Both the position numbers and the translations under genes were made by a program. Positions 30,419-39,007 of a DNA stretch of 64,000 nucleotides are shown here, piece after piece. Each line of letters starts with the position of its first letter. The stretch's first letter is position 1. Source of the stretch: Corynebacterium felinum (GTDB lineage Bacteria; Actinomycetota; Actinomycetes; Mycobacteriales; Mycobacteriaceae); assembly GCF_030408755.1 (NCBI RefSeq), contig NZ_CP047209.1, forward strand, positions 310,001-374,000. The letters run 5' to 3'. The notes under the pieces were generated by a model. The model was not told the origin of the DNA and ran no database searches. It was given only the letters and a program-made list of their open reading frames with translations.

Positions 30419-30566
30419 TTGAATCAATCCTCGCGTATTAATAGGAATATTTTTCCGCCATGGCGTGCGGAGTCTTCCCGCCTTATAACTTCGCTTATTC
30501 CTCAGCCCCTTATCCCTTCCCTATGTGATAATCCTGAAGACAAGCATTCTCTTGGTGGGGCAACCT

Positions 30567-30593
30567 CATTGCGCGATGAGATCGTGAATAAAC
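30567..30593. repeat. 27-bp direct repeat, left copy
   Basis: Identical to 32609-32635 (contains GCGCGATGAGATCGTGAATA). On the minus strand it encodes FIHDLIAQ, the same peptide as in the broken AlbA_2 regulator, then a stop. The surrounding 170 bp up to 30763 hold no gene. Confidence 0.75.
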
Positions 30594-30763
30594 GTTGGTA
30601 GGTGGTGCTAGGGAATGGTAACGAAATGAGTACCTTCCGACTACCCATTGCCGGACACGTGGTTGGTGGTGGGAGTAAAATTCGGGGCTAACCAATCGTG
30701 TTGGGCGAAACTGGGTTTGTATCCTGGCAGGGAATGAACATGCCTACATAACGTTAACGGGAA

Positions 30764-32047
30764 GTGAAACTCCTTTCGATGCTGGTATCGGATATTTTAA
30801 GATTGCGCACGCATGCAATTGCCAACCTGTGTTGCTTGCGTCGTGCATCTGTCATTGGGGCTTTCGGCAATGGGCTTACGGGCGTGGTGCTTACTCTGGC
30901 GATAGCTGAATCACTGGGGGCGATTCCTATGAGCGCTGCACTGACTGCCTTAAGCCTAGGTATGCTTTTTTCTTTTGCTGCTGGGGGAATTTATGCGGAT
31001 CATTCACGGCGCGTTACGACGCTCGTTTTTAGCGATAGTGCACGTGGGGTGGCGAATCTTGCAGTAGTGGGAGGGATTGTTTTTGGTGGACATTTCGGCG
31101 TTGTACTTGTGGTGAGCGGCTGTGCGATCAATGGGCTTAGTGTGGGGTACTTCCGGCCCGCGATTAATTCACTGTGGGCAGAATTTGTGCCAGCAGAATC
31201 GCTGAAAAACACGCTGGCAACTAATGCGCTGTATTCACGGGTTTATCTCGCTCTTGGTGGGGCTGTTGGTGGCATTCTGGTGGCGTGCAATGCTGCACTG
31301 CTAGGGCTTGCTATTGATGCTGTGTCTTTTTTCCTTACTGCTTTTCTTGTTGCGCGTATTGATGAACCAGAAAAGGCACGCAGGGGAAGAAGATCTTCGT
31401 CTGCGTCTATATCTGCGCAGGTAAGCGCTGTTGTAGCGCTTCTGAATATTGTTGGGCAATGGGTGCAACTTGTGCGTATCGCGCATCAATCGCGGTGGCT
31501 ACCAACGTGGGTTATCACGAGGATTCTCGCCTCGTTGACTGGGGGAGTAGTCAGTGTATGCCTGCCACTCGTGTTGATTGAGAACTACACCCCTGTGCTC
31601 ATTGGCCTTTTCCAATCCATTGGGGTGTGGGCGCTGGTGTGTGGAGCGGTGTGCGCTAAAATCCGTCTGCCTAAGAAATGCCCTGGCGTGCTTCAATCAC
31701 TAGGTGCAACGCTGGGTTCTCTAGCTGGGGTTTCGGTGGCAATGGCTTGGCCTGCGCAGCTGGCGATTGGATTGCAGTTTTGCGCTTATTTCAGTACCGC
31801 ATATACTGAGCCCTCCTTCACTCATTTTGTTGCCCAGCAATTTTGCCAGGAGGAAAGGGGAAGAGTTTATGCCCTTCAAACTGGAGTGAGTTCGGTTTTA
31901 GCACCAGTGGGAATGTGTGCTGCGGGCATTCTTTTACAGTGCGTGTCAGCGCAGTTGCTTCTGATTATCAGTGGCTCGATTGGGTGTGTGCTTTTCCTTA
32001 TCCCTTTAGTCTTTGTAGAAGCGTGGTCGATGAAGGTGCGCAGGTGA
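30764..32047 (+). CDS. MFS transporter, drug-efflux type
   Basis: 427 residues with about 12 hydrophobic segments. GIYADHSRRVTTLVFSD matches the loop 2-3 motif of MFS proteins. The layout resembles MdfA/EmrB-type or macrolide exporters of Actinobacteria. The GTG at 30764 is taken; the ATG at 30779 is an alternative. The substrate cannot be inferred. It lies between two copies of a 27-bp repeat and next to a broken regulator gene, so it may be part of an acquired cassette. Confidence 0.8.
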   Translation: MKLLSMLVSDILRLRTHAIANLCCLRRASVIGAFGNGLTGVVLTLAIAESLGAIPMSAALTALSLGMLFSFAAGGIYADHSRRVTTLVFSDSARGVANLAVVGGIVFGGHFGVVLVVSGCAINGLSVGYFRPAINSLWAEFVPAESLKNTLATNALYSRVYLALGGAVGGILVACNAALLGLAIDAVSFFLTAFLVARIDEPEKARRGRRSSSASISAQVSAVVALLNIVGQWVQLVRIAHQSRWLPTWVITRILASLTGGVVSVCLPLVLIENYTPVLIGLFQSIGVWALVCGAVCAKIRLPKKCPGVLQSLGATLGSLAGVSVAMAWPAQLAIGLQFCAYFSTAYTEPSFTHFVAQQFCQEERGRVYALQTGVSSVLAPVGMCAAGILLQCVSAQLLLIISGSIGCVLFLIPLVFVEAWSMKVRR

Positions 32048-32062
32048 TTTACCCGCACTGTT

Positions 32063-32652
32063 TTATTTTGCTGATAAGCTCCGGTACACCGTACGGCGCT
32101 TGCCGCGTCCTCCTTCCATAATGATTGTGCTGGCGGACAGTAGGCTTTTCATGGCGTAGCGGATTTGGTTAGCGTTTAAACCGGTTTCAGATTGAAGTGT
32201 GTGCATTGTTGCACCTTGTGGGTATTTTTTGACTACGGCAAGGATGCTCAGCGCATTGGATGAGAATTTTTCTCGGTTATTCTGTGGTTGCCTGTGACGT
32301 TGGGCAAGTTCATTGTGGTTGGCATTGTTGGTAATTCTGTCCGTGATTGTGTGCATCGTATGGGCTATGATGCGCAACGGTCGCGTAGGGGGTGAAGGAC
32401 GTATTGCATTGTACGCAATATGAACAATGCCTTCAGCCGTTTTTGCTGGATTGTGTACACCGTCAATGGCGAAGTCGGCCTTTTTAATAACGCCGAGAAT
32501 GATCCATCCCCCATCGGGTATGTTGACGAAAGTACAGATTGTGGTGGGCAAGGAAGCGGGCAGCTGGTTTTAAGTTCGACAGTGCTGAAATCACTATGAT
32601 TCGCTCTACATTGCGCGATGAGATCGTGAATAAACCTGTCGTCGATATTCAT
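32063..32652 (-). pseudogene. AlbA_2 (Schlafen-like) domain regulator, frameshifted
   Basis: The first frame starts at the ATG at 32652 (MNIDDRFIHDLIAQ, then DFSTVELKTS, the AlbA_2 entry motif). Family-like sequence continues in another frame from about 32550: LPTTICTFVNIPDGGWIILGV, NPAKTAEGIVHIAYNAIRPSP. The C-terminus has a winged helix (ATMHTLQSETGLNANQIRYA). Full members are often longer, so an internal deletion is also likely. Such proteins are putative transcription regulators. The last codons lie 15 bp from the MFS stop (convergent). Confidence 0.7.
32609..32635. repeat. 27-bp direct repeat, right copy
   Basis: Exact match to 30567-30593, inside the 5' part of the AlbA_2 pseudogene on the minus strand. 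Confidence 0.75.
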
Positions 32653-32670
32653 GCTTTCACTGTGTGGTCA

Positions 32671-33020
32671 AATAGTGAAAGTTTTGGTGAAAAATATTTC
32701 CAACTTTCCGTTGTTTTTGCCGCTTTCTGGTTGTGTTGGTGCGTGTGGAATGGTGTTTCGTGGGGTGATGACCTGCATGATTGCGTGAATGGGAAAGCTG
32801 GGGATGGTGTGGGATCGTGGCTGAAATCGTGAAAGTTTTGTCACAAAATGTGTACAACTTTGCCCCAGTTTTCACTCTTTGGCATGTGGCTTTCGGCGTG
32901 TTTGGCTGTGGGGGTTTTACGAGTAAAGATGCAGCATATTGGGTGTGTGTTGGTGGGGTAGTGGCACTTCTGGGGGTGGGGGTAAATAGTAAAGTTTTTG
33001 TCACCAAATATTTATTACTT
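32671..33020. repeat. Degenerate tandem repeat of about 155 bp
   Basis: Three related boxes at 32671, 32825 and 32985: AATAGTGAAAGTTTTGGTGA, AATCGTGAAAGTTTTGTCAC and AATAGTAAAGTTTTTGTCAC. CAACTTT follows the first two. The spacing is 154 and 160 bp. No gene is supported here. The array lies between the start of the AlbA_2 pseudogene and the YczE-like gene. Confidence 0.5.
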
Positions 33021-33129
33021 TCGGGCGTGTGTGCAAGGTGTGCACCGCAGTGTGGAACGGGGATGTCTGGGTCAGCTGGTTTAGCCACTAGCCTTAAGCG
33101 TGAACCCCACCATTTTTCAAGGAGAATAT

Positions 33130-33774
33130 ATGCAGCCTGGCCCGCACATGCCGACGAAAGCACAATTTGGTGCGAGTTTCGCCGGAATTCTTATTATGAT
33201 GCTCGGCACTGCGATTATCACCCGCAGCGGGCTGGGTACGGCACCGGTGAGTAGCCCGGTGTGGGTTGCTAGTTTGATTGGGGGTTTGAGTTTCGGGGGC
33301 TGGACTTTCGTGGTGAACGTGTGCTTTATTGTGGCCCAGAAACTGCTGTTGCGTGAGGCTTTTCCGAAGCATGCGCTGCTGCAGTTGCCAGCGTTGGTTG
33401 TGGCCAGTGCGAGTCTTGATGGGTGGATGTGGTTGCTGCGCTTTATTCAGCCGAACGGTTATTTTATGCAGTTGGTGACTGTGCTCGCTGGGATTGGCGT
33501 GTTGGGTGTGGGTGTTGCGTTTCTTGCTGCGGCGCGGGCGCTGTTTTTGCCAGGGGAGGGTCTGGTGTCGGCGATTGCGGATGTGCGTGGGGTGCCTTTT
33601 GCCAAGGTGAAGCTTCCGTTTGATATTACGTGTGTGCTTACTGCACTCGTTCTTGCGTTCGTTTTCCTTCATGATCTTTCGGTGATTCGGGAGGCGACTG
33701 TCATGTCGGCGCTGTTGCTGGGGCCGGTGGCGGGGTTGTTTATTCCGGCGTTGCGACGTCGTTTGCATCCTTAA
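33130..33774 (+). CDS. YczE/YitT-like integral membrane protein
   Basis: 214 residues with about five hydrophobic helices. The N-terminal GTAIITRSGLGTAPVSSPVW is typical of the YczE group of uncharacterised membrane proteins. AAGGAGA ends six bases before the ATG at 33130, which I prefer over the GTG at 33100. Some relatives sit beside surfactin or transport genes, but no role is proven. Confidence 0.75.
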   Translation: MQPGPHMPTKAQFGASFAGILIMMLGTAIITRSGLGTAPVSSPVWVASLIGGLSFGGWTFVVNVCFIVAQKLLLREAFPKHALLQLPALVVASASLDGWMWLLRFIQPNGYFMQLVTVLAGIGVLGVGVAFLAAARALFLPGEGLVSAIADVRGVPFAKVKLPFDITCVLTALVLAFVFLHDLSVIREATVMSALLLGPVAGLFIPALRRRLHP

Positions 33775-33954
33775 GTGATCGAATCTTCCTGCCGTGTGCA
33801 CGGTGGGTGAGGATGTGTACACAGAATTACACAAGCACTCTTTCTTTGCTAGGAGAGTGCTTTTTCTGTGCTTTCGGCCAGTAGTAGCTGCCGTGTGACC
33901 TGCTGTTTTTTATTCAGTGCCTGCGTGGCGGTGGGGGAGTGTGTGCCGCGTGAA

Positions 33955-34003
33955 AATTACACAACTTTACATAGAATTACACAGGTTTATACACAATTAC
34001 ACA
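33955..34003 (+). promoter_or_regulatory. Three phased direct repeats before the ATPase gene
   Basis: AATTACACA at 33955, 33975 and 33995, exactly 20 bp apart and embedded in imperfect 20-bp units. A fourth copy lies at 33825. The last unit ends seven bases before the -10 box, covering the -35 area. This fits an operator array for cooperative binding. Confidence 0.65.
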
Positions 34004-34010
34004 GGCTTGG

Positions 34011-34027
34011 TATCCTTATCACCTATG
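34011..34027 (+). promoter_or_regulatory. -10 box for leaderless ATPase gene
   Basis: TATCCT at 34011-34016, eight bases before the ATG at 34025; no ribosome site. Confidence 0.5.
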
Positions 34028-34936
34028 GAACCTTGTGCCCTTCTCGCTCAAGGTGTCGTCGGTGAAGGATTTGACGACACCTTTTTCTGGGGGCGCCCGC
34101 GCATTCTTCGCGACTGTGCACTAACCTTTCATCAACAGCGCTTCACTGTCCTCGTTGTGGCAGGTGCGCCGGGCATGGGCAAGACGAGTGTGCTGCGGGC
34201 GTACGCTGGCCTCGTCGATAAGCAAGGGTGGGGCATGCATAGCCTGCAGCCTGCAACTTTTACAGATGTAAAACTAGCGCCCCATCATGCACTCACCTGC
34301 GATGATCTCCACCGCTGGCCCAAACGCAGCATCACCGAACTCACCGCAAAACTCCAAGAAGCAGACACCACACCCGCAACCTGCCTGATCACTGGAACCC
34401 CAGCCCTTGCCCAACGGATCGCCGAAGAACTCACCACCGCCGATTTCTATCAACTCCAGCTTTTAAGCCCCAGTGCCACCCACACTGTTGTCGAACAGCA
34501 CGCACACGTCGACGCCGACGCCAAAGACTTCATCACCACCTACACCCACGGATATCCCACCCTCATCGGGCTTGTGCTCGAACAACTTGCGCCACATGCC
34601 ACCGTGACCCTGCCACTAGCGCACAACGCCTGCCACTTAGCCCGCGAACAGCTGATCGCCAGCGTCTTCGTGCCCACCCTGCAACGACTGTCCGCCGGTG
34701 ACATCGCAATGCTGTGCACCATCGCAGCAGACACCGGGCCGAGCCGCATCGGGACTATCGCCAGCGCACTTCACCTTTCACCGCAGCAAGCAACGAACTA
34801 CCGCACCCGACTCATCGGCGCCGGACTACTTGTATCCCCCAGCCGTGGGCATGTCGCATTCACACTGCCGTACCTGCGCGAATATTTACGCACCCTGCAC
34901 CACGACGATCACACCACCACCCAACAGTGGTTCTAG
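34025..34936 (+). CDS. P-loop ATPase with C-terminal winged helix
   Basis: 303 residues. Walker A GAPGMGKTS at residues 47-55, Walker B-like HALTCDDLHRW near 96, and a sensor region CLITGTP. The C-terminal third (about 225-303) has two helices like a winged helix-turn-helix (RIGTIASALHLSPQQATNYR) followed by a beta wing. The architecture recalls Orc1/Cdc6-like or MalT/STAND-type regulators without a sensor domain. It is likely a DNA-binding ATPase. It lies 95 bp before the histidine kinase gene and behind phased direct repeats, suggesting autoregulation. No named family recognised. Confidence 0.65.
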   Translation: MEPCALLAQGVVGEGFDDTFFWGRPRILRDCALTFHQQRFTVLVVAGAPGMGKTSVLRAYAGLVDKQGWGMHSLQPATFTDVKLAPHHALTCDDLHRWPKRSITELTAKLQEADTTPATCLITGTPALAQRIAEELTTADFYQLQLLSPSATHTVVEQHAHVDADAKDFITTYTHGYPTLIGLVLEQLAPHATVTLPLAHNACHLAREQLIASVFVPTLQRLSAGDIAMLCTIAADTGPSRIGTIASALHLSPQQATNYRTRLIGAGLLVSPSRGHVAFTLPYLREYLRTLHHDDHTTTQQWF

Positions 34937-35017
34937 CGTGCGCCCGCAACTGGCGTAAAGCAACTGTGCTGCGTGCACTCATACCACAGCATGATGAAGC
35001 AAACGCCTATAACCGGC

Positions 35018-35034
35018 TACTGTGAGAAAATATG
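35018..35034 (+). promoter_or_regulatory. -10 box for leaderless kinase gene
   Basis: TACTGT at 35018-35023 is eight bases before the ATG at 35032. No ribosome site is seen. Confidence 0.45.
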
Positions 35035-36267
35035 GAAACCGCACATATTTGGTGGAAAGACCCCACACTCTGGATGCAGGTTGTCATCCAACTTCTGGTC
35101 ACTACCCTCTACCTCAGCGCAGGTTCCGACATCACCGGCTTTAATCGTGCAGCATTTTACGATATTCCCGTATTTGCACAATGGGTGCTTGAAGGCTTCG
35201 GCTGGATCAGCATCGTTGCGCTCAACTTAGGGCTGATCCTGCAACGCTGGTACAGTCACGCTGGGCTGTGGGTCATCTTTATCAGCCTCATCGTGTTCGT
35301 TTTCTCACCCTGGATTGCAATCCCCATCGGCTACCTAGTTGTGTGCCACCAATCCTGGTTTATCGCCGCCTATATTCATCGCGGCCGCAAAGCGTGGCTG
35401 ATCACCCTCGTCGTCGGCAGCATCGTCGGAATGTTCGTCTCCACCCTTTTCCCCGGAGTGGTGTTGCCGGTCAAAGACCCCACCCAGCCGCGCCTTACTG
35501 AATTTTTTGATAGCCACGCTGCGCTGTTCGGTTCACTGATGGGTATTGTGCAAGCTATTGTCTCGATCGCGTTGTTCTGGAACATCGGACTGGTCACCCG
35601 ACGTCGCAACGAGCGCTATCAAATGCTCAAAGATCACGCCGAAATGTCCGCAGTCGTCGAACGCAACCGCATCGCCCGCGAAATTCACGATGTGATCGCC
35701 CACTGCCTGACCGTGATCATCGCCCAAGCCGACGGCGGCAGATTCGCCGGCAAAAAAGACCCCGCCCAAGCACTCGACGCGCTTGCAACCATCTCCCAGG
35801 TCGGGCGCAACGCCTTAACCGAAGTGCGCACACTACTGTCCGTGCTCGGCGCCAGCACTCACGACGAACGCTCCCTGTCCACCACACCCGGGCTCGACGC
35901 AATCCGTGACCTCATCCGCGAAACCGAACGCGCCGGCGCGCAGGTCAACTATCGCATCCTCGGCGAGCCCAGAGACGTCACCGAAATCGTGGGCTTAAGC
36001 ATCTTCCGCATCCTTCAAGAAACACTGACCAACGCACTCAAACACGCAGGCGCTGTCCCGATCGACATCACCATGGACTGGACCAACCCCACCCTCCTGC
36101 ACATCAGCGTGCTTAACGACGCCGGCACCGGGCTCGTCGACAAGCCCCGCACACCCGGGCGTGGCCTGATCGGGCTCGAAGAACGCGCCAAACTCCACGG
36201 CGGCACCGCCGAAATCACCACCGACCACGACAACCGCTGGTGCGTTATGGTCACCCTACCCATTTAA
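35032..36267 (+). CDS. Sensor histidine kinase (NarL-type partner, HisKA_3)
   Basis: 411 residues. About five transmembrane helices in residues 12-195, then a HisKA_3 domain with RIAREIHDVIAHCL (phosphorylated His) and an HATPase region (FRILQETLTNALKHAG, GRGLIGLEERAKLHGG). The lack of a large outer domain suggests it senses at the membrane. The response regulator starts 9 bp downstream. The set kinase-regulator-ABC ATPase-permease resembles systems for detecting and exporting membrane-active compounds. The signal is unknown. Confidence 0.9.
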   Translation: METAHIWWKDPTLWMQVVIQLLVTTLYLSAGSDITGFNRAAFYDIPVFAQWVLEGFGWISIVALNLGLILQRWYSHAGLWVIFISLIVFVFSPWIAIPIGYLVVCHQSWFIAAYIHRGRKAWLITLVVGSIVGMFVSTLFPGVVLPVKDPTQPRLTEFFDSHAALFGSLMGIVQAIVSIALFWNIGLVTRRRNERYQMLKDHAEMSAVVERNRIAREIHDVIAHCLTVIIAQADGGRFAGKKDPAQALDALATISQVGRNALTEVRTLLSVLGASTHDERSLSTTPGLDAIRDLIRETERAGAQVNYRILGEPRDVTEIVGLSIFRILQETLTNALKHAGAVPIDITMDWTNPTLLHISVLNDAGTGLVDKPRTPGRGLIGLEERAKLHGGTAEITTDHDNRWCVMVTLPI

Positions 36268-36276
36268 GGAGAACTC

Positions 36277-37011
36277 ATGCTCATCGGACTCGTCGACGAC
36301 CAAGCCCTCGTCCGCGCAGGATTCGCCATGGTGCTCGAATCCGAAGAAGACATCCACGTTGCGTGGCAAGCCAACAACGGTGAAGAAGCTCTGCAACTAG
36401 CACTCTCACAGCCCGTTGATGTCATCCTCATGGACATCCAAATGCCGGTACTCAACGGTATCGACGCCACCGAACAAATCCTGGCGCATCAACCAGTTGC
36501 ACCCGGGGGTGAACCCACCCGCATTATCGTGCTGACCACCTTCGATACCGACAACTATGTGATTAAATCCATCGAAGCAGGCGCATCCGGATTCCTGCTC
36601 AAAGACACCTCCCCAGAAAACCTCATCGACTCCGTACGCACCGTCTCCAGCAGCTCCGCGGTGATCAGCCCCGCCGCCACCGTCAAACTCTTCGGCCACC
36701 TGCGCAACCACCATGCCGCAGCAACACCTAGCGCCATCAGCCAACCAGTCACCGAAGACAGCATCGAGATCACACCGACCCAACTCAACGAACTCAACGC
36801 CCACCTCATCGACCCCCTGACCATGCGAGAAGCCGAAATCTTAAGCTGCATCGCATTCGGCTGGTCCAACACCGAAATCGCCCAACGCCTATTCATCTCA
36901 CTACCCACAGTCAAAACCCACATCGGGCGAGTGCTATCCAAAACCGGAAGCCGCGACCGTGTCCACGCCGTACTCTTCGCACTGCGCACAGGGCTGGTCA
37001 GCGTGCACTAA
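36277..37011 (+). CDS. Response regulator, NarL/LuxR family
   Basis: 244 residues. The receiver domain has the acidic pair VDD, phosphorylated Asp53 in ILMDIQMPVLNG, and a Lys in GFLLKDTSPE. The LuxR-type HTH is MREAEILSCIAFGWSNTEIA with FISLPTVKTHIGRVLSK. The linker is about 35 residues longer than usual. TAAGGAGA precedes the ATG. It probably regulates the ABC genes 86 bp downstream. Confidence 0.92.
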   Translation: MLIGLVDDQALVRAGFAMVLESEEDIHVAWQANNGEEALQLALSQPVDVILMDIQMPVLNGIDATEQILAHQPVAPGGEPTRIIVLTTFDTDNYVIKSIEAGASGFLLKDTSPENLIDSVRTVSSSSAVISPAATVKLFGHLRNHHAAATPSAISQPVTEDSIEITPTQLNELNAHLIDPLTMREAEILSCIAFGWSNTEIAQRLFISLPTVKTHIGRVLSKTGSRDRVHAVLFALRTGLVSVH

Positions 37012-37097
37012 CACACCCTCATCCCTTAGTCTGATAGCACAGAAATCACGCCTGGGCACGATGAATGTGCCCACGGGGATCGCGAACAATAGAAACC

Positions 37098-38024
37098 ATG
37101 ATTACAGTTCGCAACCTCAGCAAGACCTACCGCTCGAAGAAAGCGGTCACCGACCTCTCCTTCACCGTCCCCGACGGTTACGTCACCGGATTCCTCGGCC
37201 CCAACGGCTCCGGAAAATCCACCACCATGCGCTGCATGCTCGGACTCGACACCCCCACAACCGGCACCGTCACCTTCAGCGGCGACGGCTACGACGCCGA
37301 ATTTGCCAGCCTGAACAACAAACACACCGTCGCCGGAGCCGTCCTCGACGCCGCCCTCTACACCCCCGCACGATCCGGACGCAACCACCTGCGCAGCATC
37401 GCCGCAGGCGCAGGCATCCCCGCCAGCCGCGTCGACGAATGCCTCGACATGGTCGGCTTGACCAGCGCCGCAGATGCCAAAGTCGGGGGATACTCCCTCG
37501 GCATGCGCCAACGCCTCGGCGTAGCCGCCGCACTACTCGGCGACCCCCAACACCTCATCCTCGACGAACCCGTCAACGGACTCGACCCCGAAGGCGTGAC
37601 CTGGATGCGCACCATGATCCGCGACTACGCCGCCCGCGGACGCGCCGTACTCGTCTCCTCACACCTGCTCAGCGAAATGGAAATGACCGCCGACCGCCTC
37701 GTTGTCATCGGCAAAGGCCAACTCATCGGCGAATACAGCCTCGAAGAATTCTTAGCCGACGGCACCCGCGTAGTCGCCGAAAGCCCCGACGTGGAAGCCC
37801 TCGTGATTGCCCTCCGCAGCTTCGGCATGGACGCCACCCTCATCGATGAAGAACACGTCCACGTACCTGTCGGACACCAAGGGGAAAAAGACCTGCGCAC
37901 CCAGATCGCACACATTGCCCACAATGAAAATGTGCTCATCACCGCCCTGCACACCCGCAGCGACAACCTCGAACAACGCTTCCTTGCCGCCACCGCCAGC
38001 GCCCAAGAATACCGCACCCACTAA
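37098..38024 (+). CDS. ABC transporter ATP-binding protein (export type)
   Basis: 308 residues from the ATG at 37098; the frame is open to 37065 without a better start. Walker A GPNGSGKST, signature YSLGMRQRLG, Walker B LILDEPVNGLDPEG, and a C-terminal extension of about 85 residues as in NatA/BcrA-type exporters. It pairs with the permease 23 bp downstream. The likely substrate is a peptide antibiotic or other membrane-active agent, by analogy only. Confidence 0.88.
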   Translation: MITVRNLSKTYRSKKAVTDLSFTVPDGYVTGFLGPNGSGKSTTMRCMLGLDTPTTGTVTFSGDGYDAEFASLNNKHTVAGAVLDAALYTPARSGRNHLRSIAAGAGIPASRVDECLDMVGLTSAADAKVGGYSLGMRQRLGVAAALLGDPQHLILDEPVNGLDPEGVTWMRTMIRDYAARGRAVLVSSHLLSEMEMTADRLVVIGKGQLIGEYSLEEFLADGTRVVAESPDVEALVIALRSFGMDATLIDEEHVHVPVGHQGEKDLRTQIAHIAHNENVLITALHTRSDNLEQRFLAATASAQEYRTH

Positions 38025-38047
38025 ACCCCACAAAGGAGCCAAACACC

Positions 38048-38800
38048 ATGAACACCTTCACCAACGCGCTACGCAGCGAAACCATCAAACTCACCAGCCT
38101 ACGATCCACCTGGATCTACGCCATCCTGCTCACCGGAACCCTCTACGGCCCACTCGTACTCATCGGACTACTGACCAACTCCGAGGAAGCAATCACCCTC
38201 AAAGACCTCACCAGCGGCGCACCCATCTTCGCCATCGTCACCGTCGCCTTCATCGGCGCCAGCATCGCAGGCACCATCGAAGAACGCATGCACATCCACG
38301 CATTCCTCACCCAACCCACCAGACACCTCTGGCTCATTGCAAGGATAGTCGTGTCCACAATTTTCATTGCGCTCAACTTTATAATCGGATTCGCACTCGC
38401 ACTACTAGCCACCACCATACTGATGGACAACCCCTACGACTTCAGCTCCACCGCCGACCTCAACACCAGCCTGTTGTTCATCCTCTTAGCCGGTGTGCTC
38501 GCAGGCGGACTAGCCGTGATCAGCCGCTCCAAAATCGTCGCCATCGTCATCCCGATTAGCCTCGTGCTCATCATCAGCCAACTCATCCAAATCGCCGCCG
38601 CCCAAATCTCAGCACTCGTACCCCTGTGGCTGATCGAACCCTTCAGCCGCGCACCCCAACTATTCATACAAACCCCTGAGGCGGGCTGGGGATTTGGCCA
38701 AACCCAACCCCTCCTTTTCAACCTCGCCATCATCACCGCCTGGATCGTCGTACCAGTGTGGGCGGCATTTGCAGTCAACGCGCGCCGGGACGTGGGATAA
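38048..38800 (+). CDS. ABC transporter permease (ABC-2 type)
   Basis: 250 residues with about six hydrophobic segments. The N-terminal LRSETIKLTSLRSTWIYAIL is typical of ABC-2 permeases that work with BcrA-like ATPases. Ribosome site AAAGGAG. It is the last gene of the two-component/ABC set. No terminator is obvious in the 200 bp before musK. Confidence 0.85.
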   Translation: MNTFTNALRSETIKLTSLRSTWIYAILLTGTLYGPLVLIGLLTNSEEAITLKDLTSGAPIFAIVTVAFIGASIAGTIEERMHIHAFLTQPTRHLWLIARIVVSTIFIALNFIIGFALALLATTILMDNPYDFSSTADLNTSLLFILLAGVLAGGLAVISRSKIVAIVIPISLVLIISQLIQIAAAQISALVPLWLIEPFSRAPQLFIQTPEAGWGFGQTQPLLFNLAIITAWIVVPVWAAFAVNARRDVG

Positions 38801-39007
38801 GGCGGCGGCGTCGACAAGCGTAGCTGCGTTTTGTGGTGTGCGACGCAGACTACGTTTCCGCTTAGGATGTGGCGTGTGTGTGATGCTAAGTTGTGTTATT
38901 GGGGCCGTCACATAACGGTCGTCGCACTAACTGAATACTGAAAATTTGCATCACTTTCCATCATGATCGGATCGTTCGGCACGTACCTGCCGATGAAGGA
39001 GAACACA

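Noticed and set aside
38868..38915. GlxR (CRP-like) site before musK
   Set aside because: TGTGA and TCACA half sites are present, but their spacing does not match the usual 16-bp palindrome.
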